Shown one piece after another: positions 36,919-45,116 of a stretch of 64,000 nt of DNA; within the stretch, counting starts at the first letter, position 1, and each line of letters starts with the position of its first letter. Source of the stretch: Thiocapsa sp. (GTDB lineage: Bacteria; Pseudomonadota; Gammaproteobacteria; Chromatiales; Chromatiaceae). The stretch is taken from the NCBI RefSeq assembly GCF_018399035.1, contig NZ_CP073760.1, positions 2,794,001 through 2,858,000 of the forward strand, read 5' to 3'. Under the pieces are notes generated by a model. That model did no database searches, was not told the DNA's origin, and saw only the letters and a list, made by a program, of their open reading frames with translations. The position numbers and the translations under genes are program-made.

Positions 36919-38475
36919 ATGTCGGACCCGAGCCACGCCCAGCGCAAAGGCTTTCTGAGACACTTTCGCGGTCTGATCCGCGAGGCCGACCCGTGCGCGG
37001 ACATCGACCTTCGGGGGTCGCTGCGATTGGGCAAGTCCACGGTGAAGCTCCCGCCTCCCGCGCTGCCCCTGCAGATCCTGCTCGGCGGCGAGCAGGGTTA
37101 TCGGCTCCACCTCTATCCGGAGCCGGTGCTCGATGCCGAAGGCCGCTTCGAGCACCGCGGCAGCTATCTCCTGGTCGACCCCATGACCTATTTCTCCGAC
37201 GTCAGCGGATTCATCCGACTGAGCGAGGGCGATACCCTGACCCTGGGACGCGACGACCCGACGCAGCGCCTGCTGCTGCGTTACCCGCGCGCCGTCGAGC
37301 CTCGGCATCTTCGGCTCAAGCTCTCGGCCGACGGGCTGTCCATCAAGAACAAGTCCGGGGCGGCGGGCGTCTGCATCGCCCCTTTGGCCTCGACCGATCT
37401 CATGGAGCGCATGTCGCGTTGGCGCCGCCTTGCGCTCGCGCGTCTGGCACGGGTGCTCGGCGGACCGATCGAGCCCTTGGCGCGCGCGCCCGCCTTGGAC
37501 CTGATCGAGCAGGTGATCGCGGTGATGGATCAGGAGCCCTATCGCGCGCTCAATCGTCTCGGCCAACCCGGCGGTCTCCTGATCCTGCCCGATCGCGCCA
37601 CCCCCGTCTTCGTCGGCGACCTGCGCGCCCGGATCGACAACCTGCTCGTCATCTTGACGCAGAACGCCTTTCTTCAGGCCCTCGAGGAGGGCAGCGCGAT
37701 CCTGATCATCCTGGGCAGTGCCGTACATCCGGATCGACCCGAGCAAGCCGCCGAGATGGACAGCTCCATCCTGATGATGGATCTGATCTTTCGGCTCAAG
37801 CTGCGGTTTCCCGAACGGGTCTTTTATCTGCGGGGCCATCACGACAGCTTTTCCGAGTCGATCAGCCACGCCGGGCTGCCGCAAGGATCCCTCTGGGAGG
37901 ATGCCCTGCATCAATCACGCGGACCGGACTATCGGGACGCAATGCGGCGATTCTATGCCCGCCTGCCGTTGGTGGCCGTCACCTCGCGCTATCTTGCCGC
38001 ACACGCCGCACCGCCGATCGAGGCCGAGGGATGGCAGACGCTCGTGGACATCGACCGGCATCCGGAGCTGGCCGACCGACTCGCGCGGGTCCGACATCCC
38101 TCGGAGCCTGCCCCGAGCAGCACCTACGGACGGCGCGATCTGAACCGCATGTTCCGGCGCCTCGGCTTGGCGGAGAACGCCGTCTGCGTGCTCGGAGGTC
38201 GCCCCGCGCCTTCGGCCGGGCATCGCGCGCGAGACACCTCAGACCTTGCGCAACTTCGGCGGGTTTTCAGTGCCGATCCGCACTGGGTCGGCACCCTCAC
38301 GCGCGCCCACAAACGGCTGCTGCCGCTTTGCTATCCGGCCGAGCCCCTGCTGGAGGTCTACAACCGGCTCGTGCGCAGCGCAGGCGCCGGGATCAGCCCG
38401 AGTCGACAGCCCGCGAACCCCATTGAGCCGACCCGGCCCACGCCGACGGACGCTCCCGACGAGGCGCAGCGATGA
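36919..38475 (+). CDS. FHA-like domain fused to a degenerate PPP-type metallophosphatase domain
   Basis: A 518-residue cytosolic protein. Residues about 105-155 look like a forkhead-associated (phosphothreonine-binding) domain: TLGRDDP, EPRHLRLKL, LSIKNKSG. Residues about 228-400 follow the calcineurin-type phosphoesterase motif order but with changed metal ligands. GDLRAR stands where GDxHG is expected, LGSAVHP where GD is expected, RGHHD where GNHD/E is expected, and only SHAG is normal. It is probably a pseudophosphatase or uses altered chemistry. The start at 36919 has GGAGG 15 bases upstream. The stop overlaps the Na/Pi transporter start, implying co-translation. Confidence 0.7.
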   Translation: MSDPSHAQRKGFLRHFRGLIREADPCADIDLRGSLRLGKSTVKLPPPALPLQILLGGEQGYRLHLYPEPVLDAEGRFEHRGSYLLVDPMTYFSDVSGFIRLSEGDTLTLGRDDPTQRLLLRYPRAVEPRHLRLKLSADGLSIKNKSGAAGVCIAPLASTDLMERMSRWRRLALARLARVLGGPIEPLARAPALDLIEQVIAVMDQEPYRALNRLGQPGGLLILPDRATPVFVGDLRARIDNLLVILTQNAFLQALEEGSAILIILGSAVHPDRPEQAAEMDSSILMMDLIFRLKLRFPERVFYLRGHHDSFSESISHAGLPQGSLWEDALHQSRGPDYRDAMRRFYARLPLVAVTSRYLAAHAAPPIEAEGWQTLVDIDRHPELADRLARVRHPSEPAPSSTYGRRDLNRMFRRLGLAENAVCVLGGRPAPSAGHRARDTSDLAQLRRVFSADPHWVGTLTRAHKRLLPLCYPAEPLLEVYNRLVRSAGAGISPSRQPANPIEPTRPTPTDAPDEAQR

Positions 38476-40181
38476 CCCCCGAGGTCACCCAGGCGATCAC
38501 GCCGGCGATCCACTGGTGGACGATGGCGATGAGCCTCTTCGGCGGTCTCGCCCTCTTTCTCTATGGCATCGACCAAATGGCCGAGGCGCTCAAGGCGGTC
38601 GCCGGAGAGCGGATGAAGGACATCCTGGCCAAGCTGACCGCCAACCGCTTCATGGGCGCCATCACCGGCGCCTTCGTCACGGCCGTCATCAACTCCTCTT
38701 CCGTGACGACGGTCCTGGTGGTGGGCTTCATCAGCGCCGGACTCATGACCTTGAGTCAATCCGTGGGCGTCATCATGGGCGCCAACATCGGTTCCACCGT
38801 CACCGCGCAGCTGATCGCCTTTCAGATCACCGAGGCGGCCCTGTTGATGATCGGCATCGGCTTCACGATGCAGTTCGCATCCACGCAGGAGGCGATTCGC
38901 CAATACGGCGGCATCCTCATGGGTTTGGGCATGGTGTTCTTCGGCATGAGCATCATGAGCGACTCGATGGGGCCGTTGCGGACCTACGAGCCCTTCCTGG
39001 AGTTTGTCCGGAGGCTCGAGAATCCGGCGATCGGCATCCTCGTCGCCGCCGTCTTTACCGGGCTGATCCAATCCTCCGCCGCCACCATGGGCATTGCGAT
39101 CGTCTTGGCGAGCCAGGGTCTCATCAATCTCCCCACCGGGATCGCGCTCGCCCTCGGGGCCAATATCGGGACCTGCGTCACCGCCCTGCTGGCGGCCATC
39201 GGCAAACCGCGCGATGCGCTGCGCGCCGCCTTGGTGCATGTCATCTTCAACGTCTGCGGCGTCCTGATCTGGGTCGGCTTCATCGGACAGCTTTCGGCCT
39301 TCACCCAGCTGATCTCGCCGGCCCACCCTGACCTGTCGGGAACCGCGCGACTCGCCGCCGAGGTCCCCCGGCAGATCGCCAACGCACATACCCTATTCAA
39401 TATCGCCAATACGCTCCTTTTTATCGGTCTGACCACGCAGTTCGCGCGGCTCGTGCAGTGGCTGGTTCCGGACAAACCCCCGGGCGCAGAGGCACTCGTG
39501 GTGCGCGCGAAGTATCTGGACGAGGAGTTGCTCTCCACGCCGTCGTTGGCGCTCGACCGCGTTCGCTTGGAGGTCCTGCACATGGGCGAGCTCGTGGACA
39601 AGATGATGTCGCGCATCATGCCGGCCATCCTCAGCGGCAATCGCCGCACGCTGCGCGAGATCGAGCTGATGGACAACGATGTGGACACGCTGCACGCCCA
39701 GATCATCACCTATCTGGGCAAGATCAGCCGTCTATCGCTCACCGAGAAGCAGACCGCGACCCTGATGCGCCTGATGGCGGCGGTGAACGACTTGGAAAAC
39801 ATCGGCGACGTCGTCGAAACCAACCTGATCGTACTCGGCCGCGAGCGCATCGATGCCGGTGTCTCGATCAGCGGGCCGACCCGCCAGGTCCTCATGGGCT
39901 TCCATCAGGTCGTAACACGCTCGGTCGCCGCCGCAGTCCAGGCCGTCGCGCAGAACAACGAGCTGGCCGCGCGATCCGTGACCTCCATGAAGCAGGAGAT
40001 CCAACACATCGCCGACTCCGCGGCCATTCATCAAGCACAACGCCTCGTCGCGGAAGAACCGAATCGGATCCCCGCCTACACGATCGAGATCGACATCATC
40101 GAGAAGCTCAAACGAATCTATTACTTCGCCAAACGGATGGCCAAGACGGTCGAGACGGACGAGGAGGAGAGTGCATCTTGA
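38472..40181 (+). CDS. Na+/phosphate cotransporter family protein with PhoU-like tail
   Basis: A 569-residue membrane transporter. Two homologous membrane repeats carry the substrate motifs INSSSVTTV and IQSSAATMG, each followed by a GANIGT(C/S)VTA element. The C-terminal roughly 200 residues (about 350-560) form a PhoU-like helical domain (VNDLENIGDVVE). It belongs to the NptA/YjbB group, which moves phosphate with sodium and in E. coli works mainly as an exporter. It overlaps the upstream FHA gene by 4 bases (ATGA). Confidence 0.9.
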   Translation: MTPEVTQAITPAIHWWTMAMSLFGGLALFLYGIDQMAEALKAVAGERMKDILAKLTANRFMGAITGAFVTAVINSSSVTTVLVVGFISAGLMTLSQSVGVIMGANIGSTVTAQLIAFQITEAALLMIGIGFTMQFASTQEAIRQYGGILMGLGMVFFGMSIMSDSMGPLRTYEPFLEFVRRLENPAIGILVAAVFTGLIQSSAATMGIAIVLASQGLINLPTGIALALGANIGTCVTALLAAIGKPRDALRAALVHVIFNVCGVLIWVGFIGQLSAFTQLISPAHPDLSGTARLAAEVPRQIANAHTLFNIANTLLFIGLTTQFARLVQWLVPDKPPGAEALVVRAKYLDEELLSTPSLALDRVRLEVLHMGELVDKMMSRIMPAILSGNRRTLREIELMDNDVDTLHAQIITYLGKISRLSLTEKQTATLMRLMAAVNDLENIGDVVETNLIVLGRERIDAGVSISGPTRQVLMGFHQVVTRSVAAAVQAVAQNNELAARSVTSMKQEIQHIADSAAIHQAQRLVAEEPNRIPAYTIEIDIIEKLKRIYYFAKRMAKTVETDEEESAS

Positions 40182-40251
40182 CGGGGGCCATGATGCAGGA
40201 ACCGTAGGTCGCAAAGGCTTTGCTCCTCCCGGACCCCGGGACTAACCTTCG

Positions 40252-40286
40252 ATCGTCCCGGGACGATGTGACCAGATCGTCCCGGG
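40252..40286. promoter_or_regulatory. Perfect palindrome ATCGTCCC/GGGACGAT plus half-site repeat
   Basis: A 16-bp palindrome at 40252-40267, with GATCGTCCCGGG occurring at 40251-40262 and again at 40275-40286, upstream of the H-NOX gene. It could be an operator or a terminator of the transporter gene. No clear promoter was seen in the rest of the 243-bp spacer. Confidence 0.5.
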
Positions 40287-40424
40287 GTGAGTGCAGTGCC
40301 CGAGCGCATCACTCCGAAGAAGAGTGATGACTACCCTACCGTTGCCGGCTTCCGTTAGGATTGGCCGACAAGAAAAATCAGCTATTCGCCACGTTTCGGC
40401 AACAAGCCCAAGGGGACCGAGCTC

Positions 40425-40964
40425 ATGAAAGGCGTTGTATTCGTGGAGTTCCTCGAGATGGTCGAGGCCGAGTTCTCACCGGAGATGGCGGATGACATCA
40501 TCGACGCCTGTGATCTGCCCTCGGGCGGCGCCTACACGAGCGTCGGCACCTACAGTCATCGCGAGATGGTTGCCTTGGTCGGAGCACTGTCCGAACGCAC
40601 AGGCACCCCGGCGCCGGACTTGATTCGGGCGTTTGGAGAGTTCTTGTTCGAGCGGTTCCACGTTCATCACGCCGAGTTCTTCGACGGGATCAACAATAGC
40701 CTGGATTTTCTCGAACGGATCGAGGATGTGATCCATGTGCAGGTCCGCAAGCTCTATCCGAATGCAGAACTGCCCCGCTTCGAGATTGATCGGCCGGACC
40801 AGGACCACCTGAGCATGCTCTATCGCTCCGACCGACACATGGGCGATTTGGCCGAGGGTCTGATTCGTCAGTGTATCGCGCACTATGGGACGCCCATCTC
40901 AATCCAGAGGCATGATCTGGACGATAAGGGCGGGCACGTGCGCTTCGAGCTCAGCCGAACATGA
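40425..40964 (+). CDS. hnoX: H-NOX haem nitric oxide/oxygen-binding protein
   Basis: A 179-residue stand-alone H-NOX domain. The proximal haem ligand is His104 in IEDVIHVQVRKLYP. The propionate-contacting YxSxR motif is Tyr133-Arg-Ser135-Asp-Arg137. The N-terminus MKGVVFVEFLEMVE and GGAYTSVGTYSH are family signatures. It senses NO and signals to a partner kinase. The downstream kinase overlaps by 4 bases, the standard H-NOX/HnoK arrangement. Confidence 0.93.
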   Translation: MKGVVFVEFLEMVEAEFSPEMADDIIDACDLPSGGAYTSVGTYSHREMVALVGALSERTGTPAPDLIRAFGEFLFERFHVHHAEFFDGINNSLDFLERIEDVIHVQVRKLYPNAELPRFEIDRPDQDHLSMLYRSDRHMGDLAEGLIRQCIAHYGTPISIQRHDLDDKGGHVRFELSRT

Positions 40965-42322
40965 CCGAGACGCCAACCGATCCAGGCCGGCTGCTCCGGC
41001 GCGCCGAACGCGAGCGGCGTGCCCGCAAGGAGGCGGAGCGACTGCTTGAAGAGAAAAGCCTTGAGCTCTATGAGGCCAATCAGGCACTGCAACGCCAGGC
41101 CGATGCGCTGGAGGAGCAGGTCCAAGCGCGTACAGCCGAGCTGAACGCGGCCCTCGAGCGCGCCGAGGAGGCGGTCCGCGCGAAGAGCGACTTTCTGGCG
41201 GTGATGAGCCACGAGATCCGCACGCCACTGAACGCGGTGATCGGCATGTCCGAGCTCCTGTCGCTTGAGTCTTTGGCGCCCGAGCATCAGGAACAGGTTT
41301 TGATCATTCACGATAATGGTCGCAATCTGCTCGCGCTGATCAACGATATCCTCGATTTCTCCAAGATCGAGGCAGGAAAGCTGCAGCTTGAGCAGGAGAT
41401 CTTCGACCCCGCCGACCTGCTGCAGGGTACCCTGCGCTCGTTCGAGGCACAGCAAGCTCCTCACCGCGTGCGACTACGCACGCAGCTTGCGCCACTGCCG
41501 CAGTGGGTCATTGGAGATCGCCTCCGATTGAGACAGGTACTCACCAACCTCATCGGCAACGCAGTGAAATTCTCGCCGCACGGCGAGGTGCGCATCGAGG
41601 CAGAAGCGGGCGAGACGGCCGACGGCTGGCGCTTGCGCGTGCGCGTCGCCGATAACGGTATCGGCATGAGCGCCGAGCAGCAGGCGCGTCTGTTCCAGCC
41701 GTTTTCCCAGGCGGATGCCTCGACCAGCCGACATTTCGGAGGCACCGGACTGGGGTTGGCCATTTGCCATCGGCTCGTGCGGGAGATGGGCGGAGAGATC
41801 GCATGCGACAGCAGCCCCGGGCAAGGGTCCGTGTTCTCGTTCGATGTGCACCTGCAGCGGGCTGACGATGAGCCGAGCGCCCGCGATGCGGCAGATGACA
41901 ACAACGTCTGTCCATGTACGGTACCCAGCATTCGCCTTCTGATCGTCGATGACAATCCCGTCAATCGGTTGCTTGCCCGGCGCATGGCCGAGCGCCTCGG
42001 ACATCAGCCTGAGATTGCCGCTTCCGGTCCCGAAGCACTGGAGATGGTCCAGCAGAACGACTTCGACGTGATTCTGATGGACTTCATCATGCCGGGGATG
42101 GACGGCCTCGAGACCACGCAGCGGATTCGCGCGCTGGATCTGCCCCGCCAGCCACGCATCGTTGCCCTCACCGCAAATGCCTTCCCCGAGGATCGAACCA
42201 AGGCACTGGAGGCTGGCATGGACGGCTTTATAAGCAAACCACTGCATCTCGAGCGGCTTCGACTCGAGTTGTGCTCGATCTGTCTCGCGAAGCACGCGCA
42301 GGGTTCATCCGTCGCGTCCTGA
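40961..42322 (+). CDS. hnoK: H-NOX-associated hybrid histidine kinase
   Basis: A 453-residue soluble hybrid kinase without membrane segments. A coiled-coil N-terminus (about 10-75) is followed by HisKA with phospho-His84 in SHEIRTPL, HATPase (about 185-300; NLIGNAVKFS, DNGIG, GTGLGLA), and a receiver domain (about 322-440) with phospho-Asp374 in ILMDFIMPGMDG. It is likely inhibited or modulated by NO-bound H-NOX. No separate HPt or output regulator is adjacent, so the downstream target is elsewhere. Confidence 0.92.
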   Translation: MTETPTDPGRLLRRAERERRARKEAERLLEEKSLELYEANQALQRQADALEEQVQARTAELNAALERAEEAVRAKSDFLAVMSHEIRTPLNAVIGMSELLSLESLAPEHQEQVLIIHDNGRNLLALINDILDFSKIEAGKLQLEQEIFDPADLLQGTLRSFEAQQAPHRVRLRTQLAPLPQWVIGDRLRLRQVLTNLIGNAVKFSPHGEVRIEAEAGETADGWRLRVRVADNGIGMSAEQQARLFQPFSQADASTSRHFGGTGLGLAICHRLVREMGGEIACDSSPGQGSVFSFDVHLQRADDEPSARDAADDNNVCPCTVPSIRLLIVDDNPVNRLLARRMAERLGHQPEIAASGPEALEMVQQNDFDVILMDFIMPGMDGLETTQRIRALDLPRQPRIVALTANAFPEDRTKALEAGMDGFISKPLHLERLRLELCSICLAKHAQGSSVAS

Positions 42323-42381
42323 TCGTCACGATCGTTGATGCATCCCGCCCCGGCAACATCGACCGGGACGCCATTTCCCCA

Positions 42382-44211
42382 TCAAGGAACCGCAAGCCGC
42401 AACGCGGGCGGGGCCGGAGCCGGAACCGCCGCCGCATCCTGGAACTGCAGCGACGCCAGCCGCGCGTAGAGCCCGTCCTCGGCCATCAGCTCGTCATGAC
42501 GACCGCTCGCGACGATCCGACCCTGATCCAGAACCAGGATGCGGTCGGCCGTGCGCACGGTCGCCAGACGATGGGCGATGACGATGCTGGTGCGGCCCTG
42601 CATCAGATGCTCCAGTGCCTCCTGCACCAGCCGCTCGCTCTCGGCATCCAGGGCGCTGGTCGCCTCGTCCAGCAGCAGGAGGACCGGATTGCGCAGCACG
42701 GTGCGGGCGATGGCGATGCGCTGGCGCTCGCCGCCCGAGAGCCTGACCCCGCGCTCGCCCAGGAAGGTCTCGAAACCCTGCGGTAAGCGGTCGAGAAACT
42801 CGGCCGCGTGGGCGGCCTCGGCGGCGCGGCGCACATCCGCGTCGCTCGCATCGACGAGACCGTAACGGATGTTCTCCCAGGCGTTCGCGCCGAAGATGAC
42901 CGGGTCCTGCGGGACCAGCGACATGTGTCGGCGCAGCTCGGCGGGCGCCAGATCACGCAGATCAACGCCGTCGAACCGCACCGCACCGGCGACCGGATCG
43001 TAGAAGCGCAACAGCAGTTGAAAGAGGGTCGATTTGCCGGCGCCCGACGGGCCGACCAGCGCCACCCGCTCGCCGGGCTCGATGACCAGATCGAGACGAT
43101 CGAGCGCCGGGGTGTCCGGGCGCGCCGGATAAACGAAGCGCACCGCGTCGAATTCGACGCGCCCGCGCGCAGGCTCCGGCAACGCCTTCGGCTCGGGCGG
43201 GGTGCGAATACTCGGCTCGGACTCCAATAGCTCCATCAGGCGCTCGCTCGCGCCCGCACCGCGCAGCAACTGTCCCATCAGCTCGCTCAAAGAGCCGACC
43301 GATCCGGCAACCACCACGGCGTAGAAGAGAAAGGCCGAGAGCTCGCCCCCGCTGATGGCGCCGGCCAGGACCTGTCGACCGCCGACCCAGAGCACCACCC
43401 CGATGGCACCGAAGGTCAGAAGGGTCGACACCGCGGCCAGCAAGGCGCTGGTCTGCGAACGCCGCGCCGCGACCTCGAAGGCGGATTCCACCTGTGTGCC
43501 GTAGCGCTCGCGGTCGATCGGCTCGTGACAGCAGGCCTGCACCGTGCGGATCCCGTGGATGACCTCGTCGACATAGGCGCCGACATCGGCGATCCGGTCC
43601 TGGCTATCGCGCGACAGACGGCGCACCCGATGGCCCAGGAGCCAGGCCGGGAGGATCACGAAAGGCACGCCGAGCAGGACCAGGCCGGTCAGGGCAGGAC
43701 TCGTGATCGCGAGCATGACGATGCCGCCGATCATCAGGAGCCCGGTGCGCAGCACCATCGCGAGGGTCGAGCCGACCACGACCTGGAGCAAGGCGGTGTC
43801 GCTGGTCAGACGCGAGATCACCTCGCCGACCCGGGTCGTCTCGAAGAAGCCGACATCGAGCGACAACACTCGATCAAAGACGCTCTTGCGGATATCCGCG
43901 ACCACCCGCTCGCCGATCCAATTAAGCAGATAGCTGCGCACACCCACGGCGATGCCGGTCGCCAGGACCACGGTCAGAAACAGCATCAACGCCTGATCCA
44001 AGGCCGCCGTCGAGCCGCTGGTCAGGCCCGAATCCACCAGGGTGCGGATCACCTGACCGAAGGCGAGCACCGAGCCGGCCCCGACGAAGAGTGCCACCAG
44101 CGCCCCCGCGAGCTGCCAGCCGTAGGGGCGGGTGAAACCAAGCAGCCGGCGCAGCGCTCCAAGGTGACGGGTCCCCGGTCGGTCGCCGGGAACTGCAGTG
44201 TGCTCGCGCAT
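42382..44211 (-). CDS. ABC exporter, fused membrane and ATPase domains
   Basis: A 609-residue half-transporter of the MsbA/LmrA type. Six membrane helices (about 30-310) are followed by an ATPase domain (about 350-590) with Walker A GPSGAGKST, Q-loop VPQDPVIFG, signature LSGGERQRIAIA, Walker B LLLDEATSALD and IAHRLATV. It works as a homodimer, and the substrate (lipid A, drug or peptide) is not evident. It is convergent with hnoK (59 bp) and divergent from the CBS gene. The 248-bp spacer to the latter shows nothing recognisable. Confidence 0.88.
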   Translation of the reverse strand: MREHTAVPGDRPGTRHLGALRRLLGFTRPYGWQLAGALVALFVGAGSVLAFGQVIRTLVDSGLTSGSTAALDQALMLFLTVVLATGIAVGVRSYLLNWIGERVVADIRKSVFDRVLSLDVGFFETTRVGEVISRLTSDTALLQVVVGSTLAMVLRTGLLMIGGIVMLAITSPALTGLVLLGVPFVILPAWLLGHRVRRLSRDSQDRIADVGAYVDEVIHGIRTVQACCHEPIDRERYGTQVESAFEVAARRSQTSALLAAVSTLLTFGAIGVVLWVGGRQVLAGAISGGELSAFLFYAVVVAGSVGSLSELMGQLLRGAGASERLMELLESEPSIRTPPEPKALPEPARGRVEFDAVRFVYPARPDTPALDRLDLVIEPGERVALVGPSGAGKSTLFQLLLRFYDPVAGAVRFDGVDLRDLAPAELRRHMSLVPQDPVIFGANAWENIRYGLVDASDADVRRAAEAAHAAEFLDRLPQGFETFLGERGVRLSGGERQRIAIARTVLRNPVLLLLDEATSALDAESERLVQEALEHLMQGRTSIVIAHRLATVRTADRILVLDQGRIVASGRHDELMAEDGLYARLASLQFQDAAAVPAPAPPALRLAVP

Positions 44212-44459
44212 AGGCGTGATCTCGTAGGGACGGAAGCGCAGAGGTTCCGCTCGTTTTCAAAAGGATCGGCACCCGAGCGTACCCGGACCGGACGTTCGTT
44301 TCGCCGTGGCGCGACCGATTCCGACTAGGCCCATCGGCCGGCCCTCTGCTAACCTCGGGTCAACCAAGGCGTGGTCGGCGACCGTGTCCGGGTCAGGGCA
44401 AGGAACGCGACAAATCAGCAGGAGTCGATTCTCCACCACCGCGGGAGCTCGAAGAGACG

Positions 44460-44891
44460 ATGAAGACGATTCAACAACTGCTCGGCGATAAAGGGTTGCA
44501 GGTTTGGTCGATCGGCCCCGATGCAAGCGTCTATGACGCACTCGTGCTGATGGCCGAGAAACAGATCGGCGCGCTCTTGGTCACGGACGACAGCGGCATG
44601 ATCGGTCTGGTCTCGGAGCGCGACTACGCGCGCAGCGTCATCTTGAGAGGGCGCACATCCAAGGAGACGCTGGTGCGCGAGGTCATGACCAAGCGCGTGG
44701 TCTGCACGCGGCCGGATCAAAGCCTGGAAGAGGCGATGGCCCTGATGACGGAGAAGCGCGTTCGCCATCTCCCGGTCATCGCCGACGGCAAGGTCATCGG
44801 GCTGATCTCGATCGGCGATCTCATCAAATCCATCATCTCGGAGCACAAGTTCATCATCGAGCAGCTCGAGCACTATATCAGCAGCGGCTGA
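44460..44891 (+). CDS. Tandem CBS-domain protein
   Basis: A 143-residue protein made of two CBS motifs (about 10-65 and 75-130; GALLVTDDSGMIGLVSERD and RHLPVIADGKVIGLISIGD). The pair forms a Bateman module binding adenine nucleotides. It stands alone, so it probably regulates another protein in trans. Confidence 0.88.
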   Translation: MKTIQQLLGDKGLQVWSIGPDASVYDALVLMAEKQIGALLVTDDSGMIGLVSERDYARSVILRGRTSKETLVREVMTKRVVCTRPDQSLEEAMALMTEKRVRHLPVIADGKVIGLISIGDLIKSIISEHKFIIEQLEHYISSG

Positions 44892-44911
44892 TATCCGGAT
44901 CTCACAACCCG

Positions 44912-44944
44912 TGGCCGAATCGAGGCTCTCGCGCGATTCGGCCA
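44912..44944 (+). terminator. Possible terminator after the CBS gene
   Basis: An 11-bp perfect stem (TGGCCGAATCG / CGATTCGGCCA) with an 11-base loop, 20 bases beyond the stop. No T-run follows. Confidence 0.4.
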
Positions 44945-45002
44945 TCTGAGCCGCAACGGCGGGACGACACCAAGCCGGGCCCGGCCCCCGAACCGAATAA
45001 CT

Positions 45003-45033
45003 GTTCTTTGCGCCCTTCGCACCGCTGCGGTTC
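45003..45033 (-). repeat. Dispersed GAACCGC..GGTGCGAAGG motif
   Basis: The minus strand reads GAACCGCAGCGGTGCGAAGG then GCGCAAAGAA. A very similar sequence lies at 62844-62872 (GAACCGCAAAGGTGCGAAGG). It is in the 225-bp spacer before the acyltransferase. Confidence 0.55.
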
Positions 45034-45116
45034 ATCTCGGTTTCCCGAGCACATCGATCAGACAGGCCATCGCGTACATGACATCTGATGCGGTGGCTCG
45101 ATAGGAGCCGTCCGGG

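Noticed and set aside
36501..38426. 641-residue plus frame overlapping the FHA-phosphatase gene.
   Set aside because: Arg/Pro/Ser-rich, includes the hexamer repeat and part of the divergent gene's 5' end. The alternative frame carries clear FHA and phosphatase motif order.
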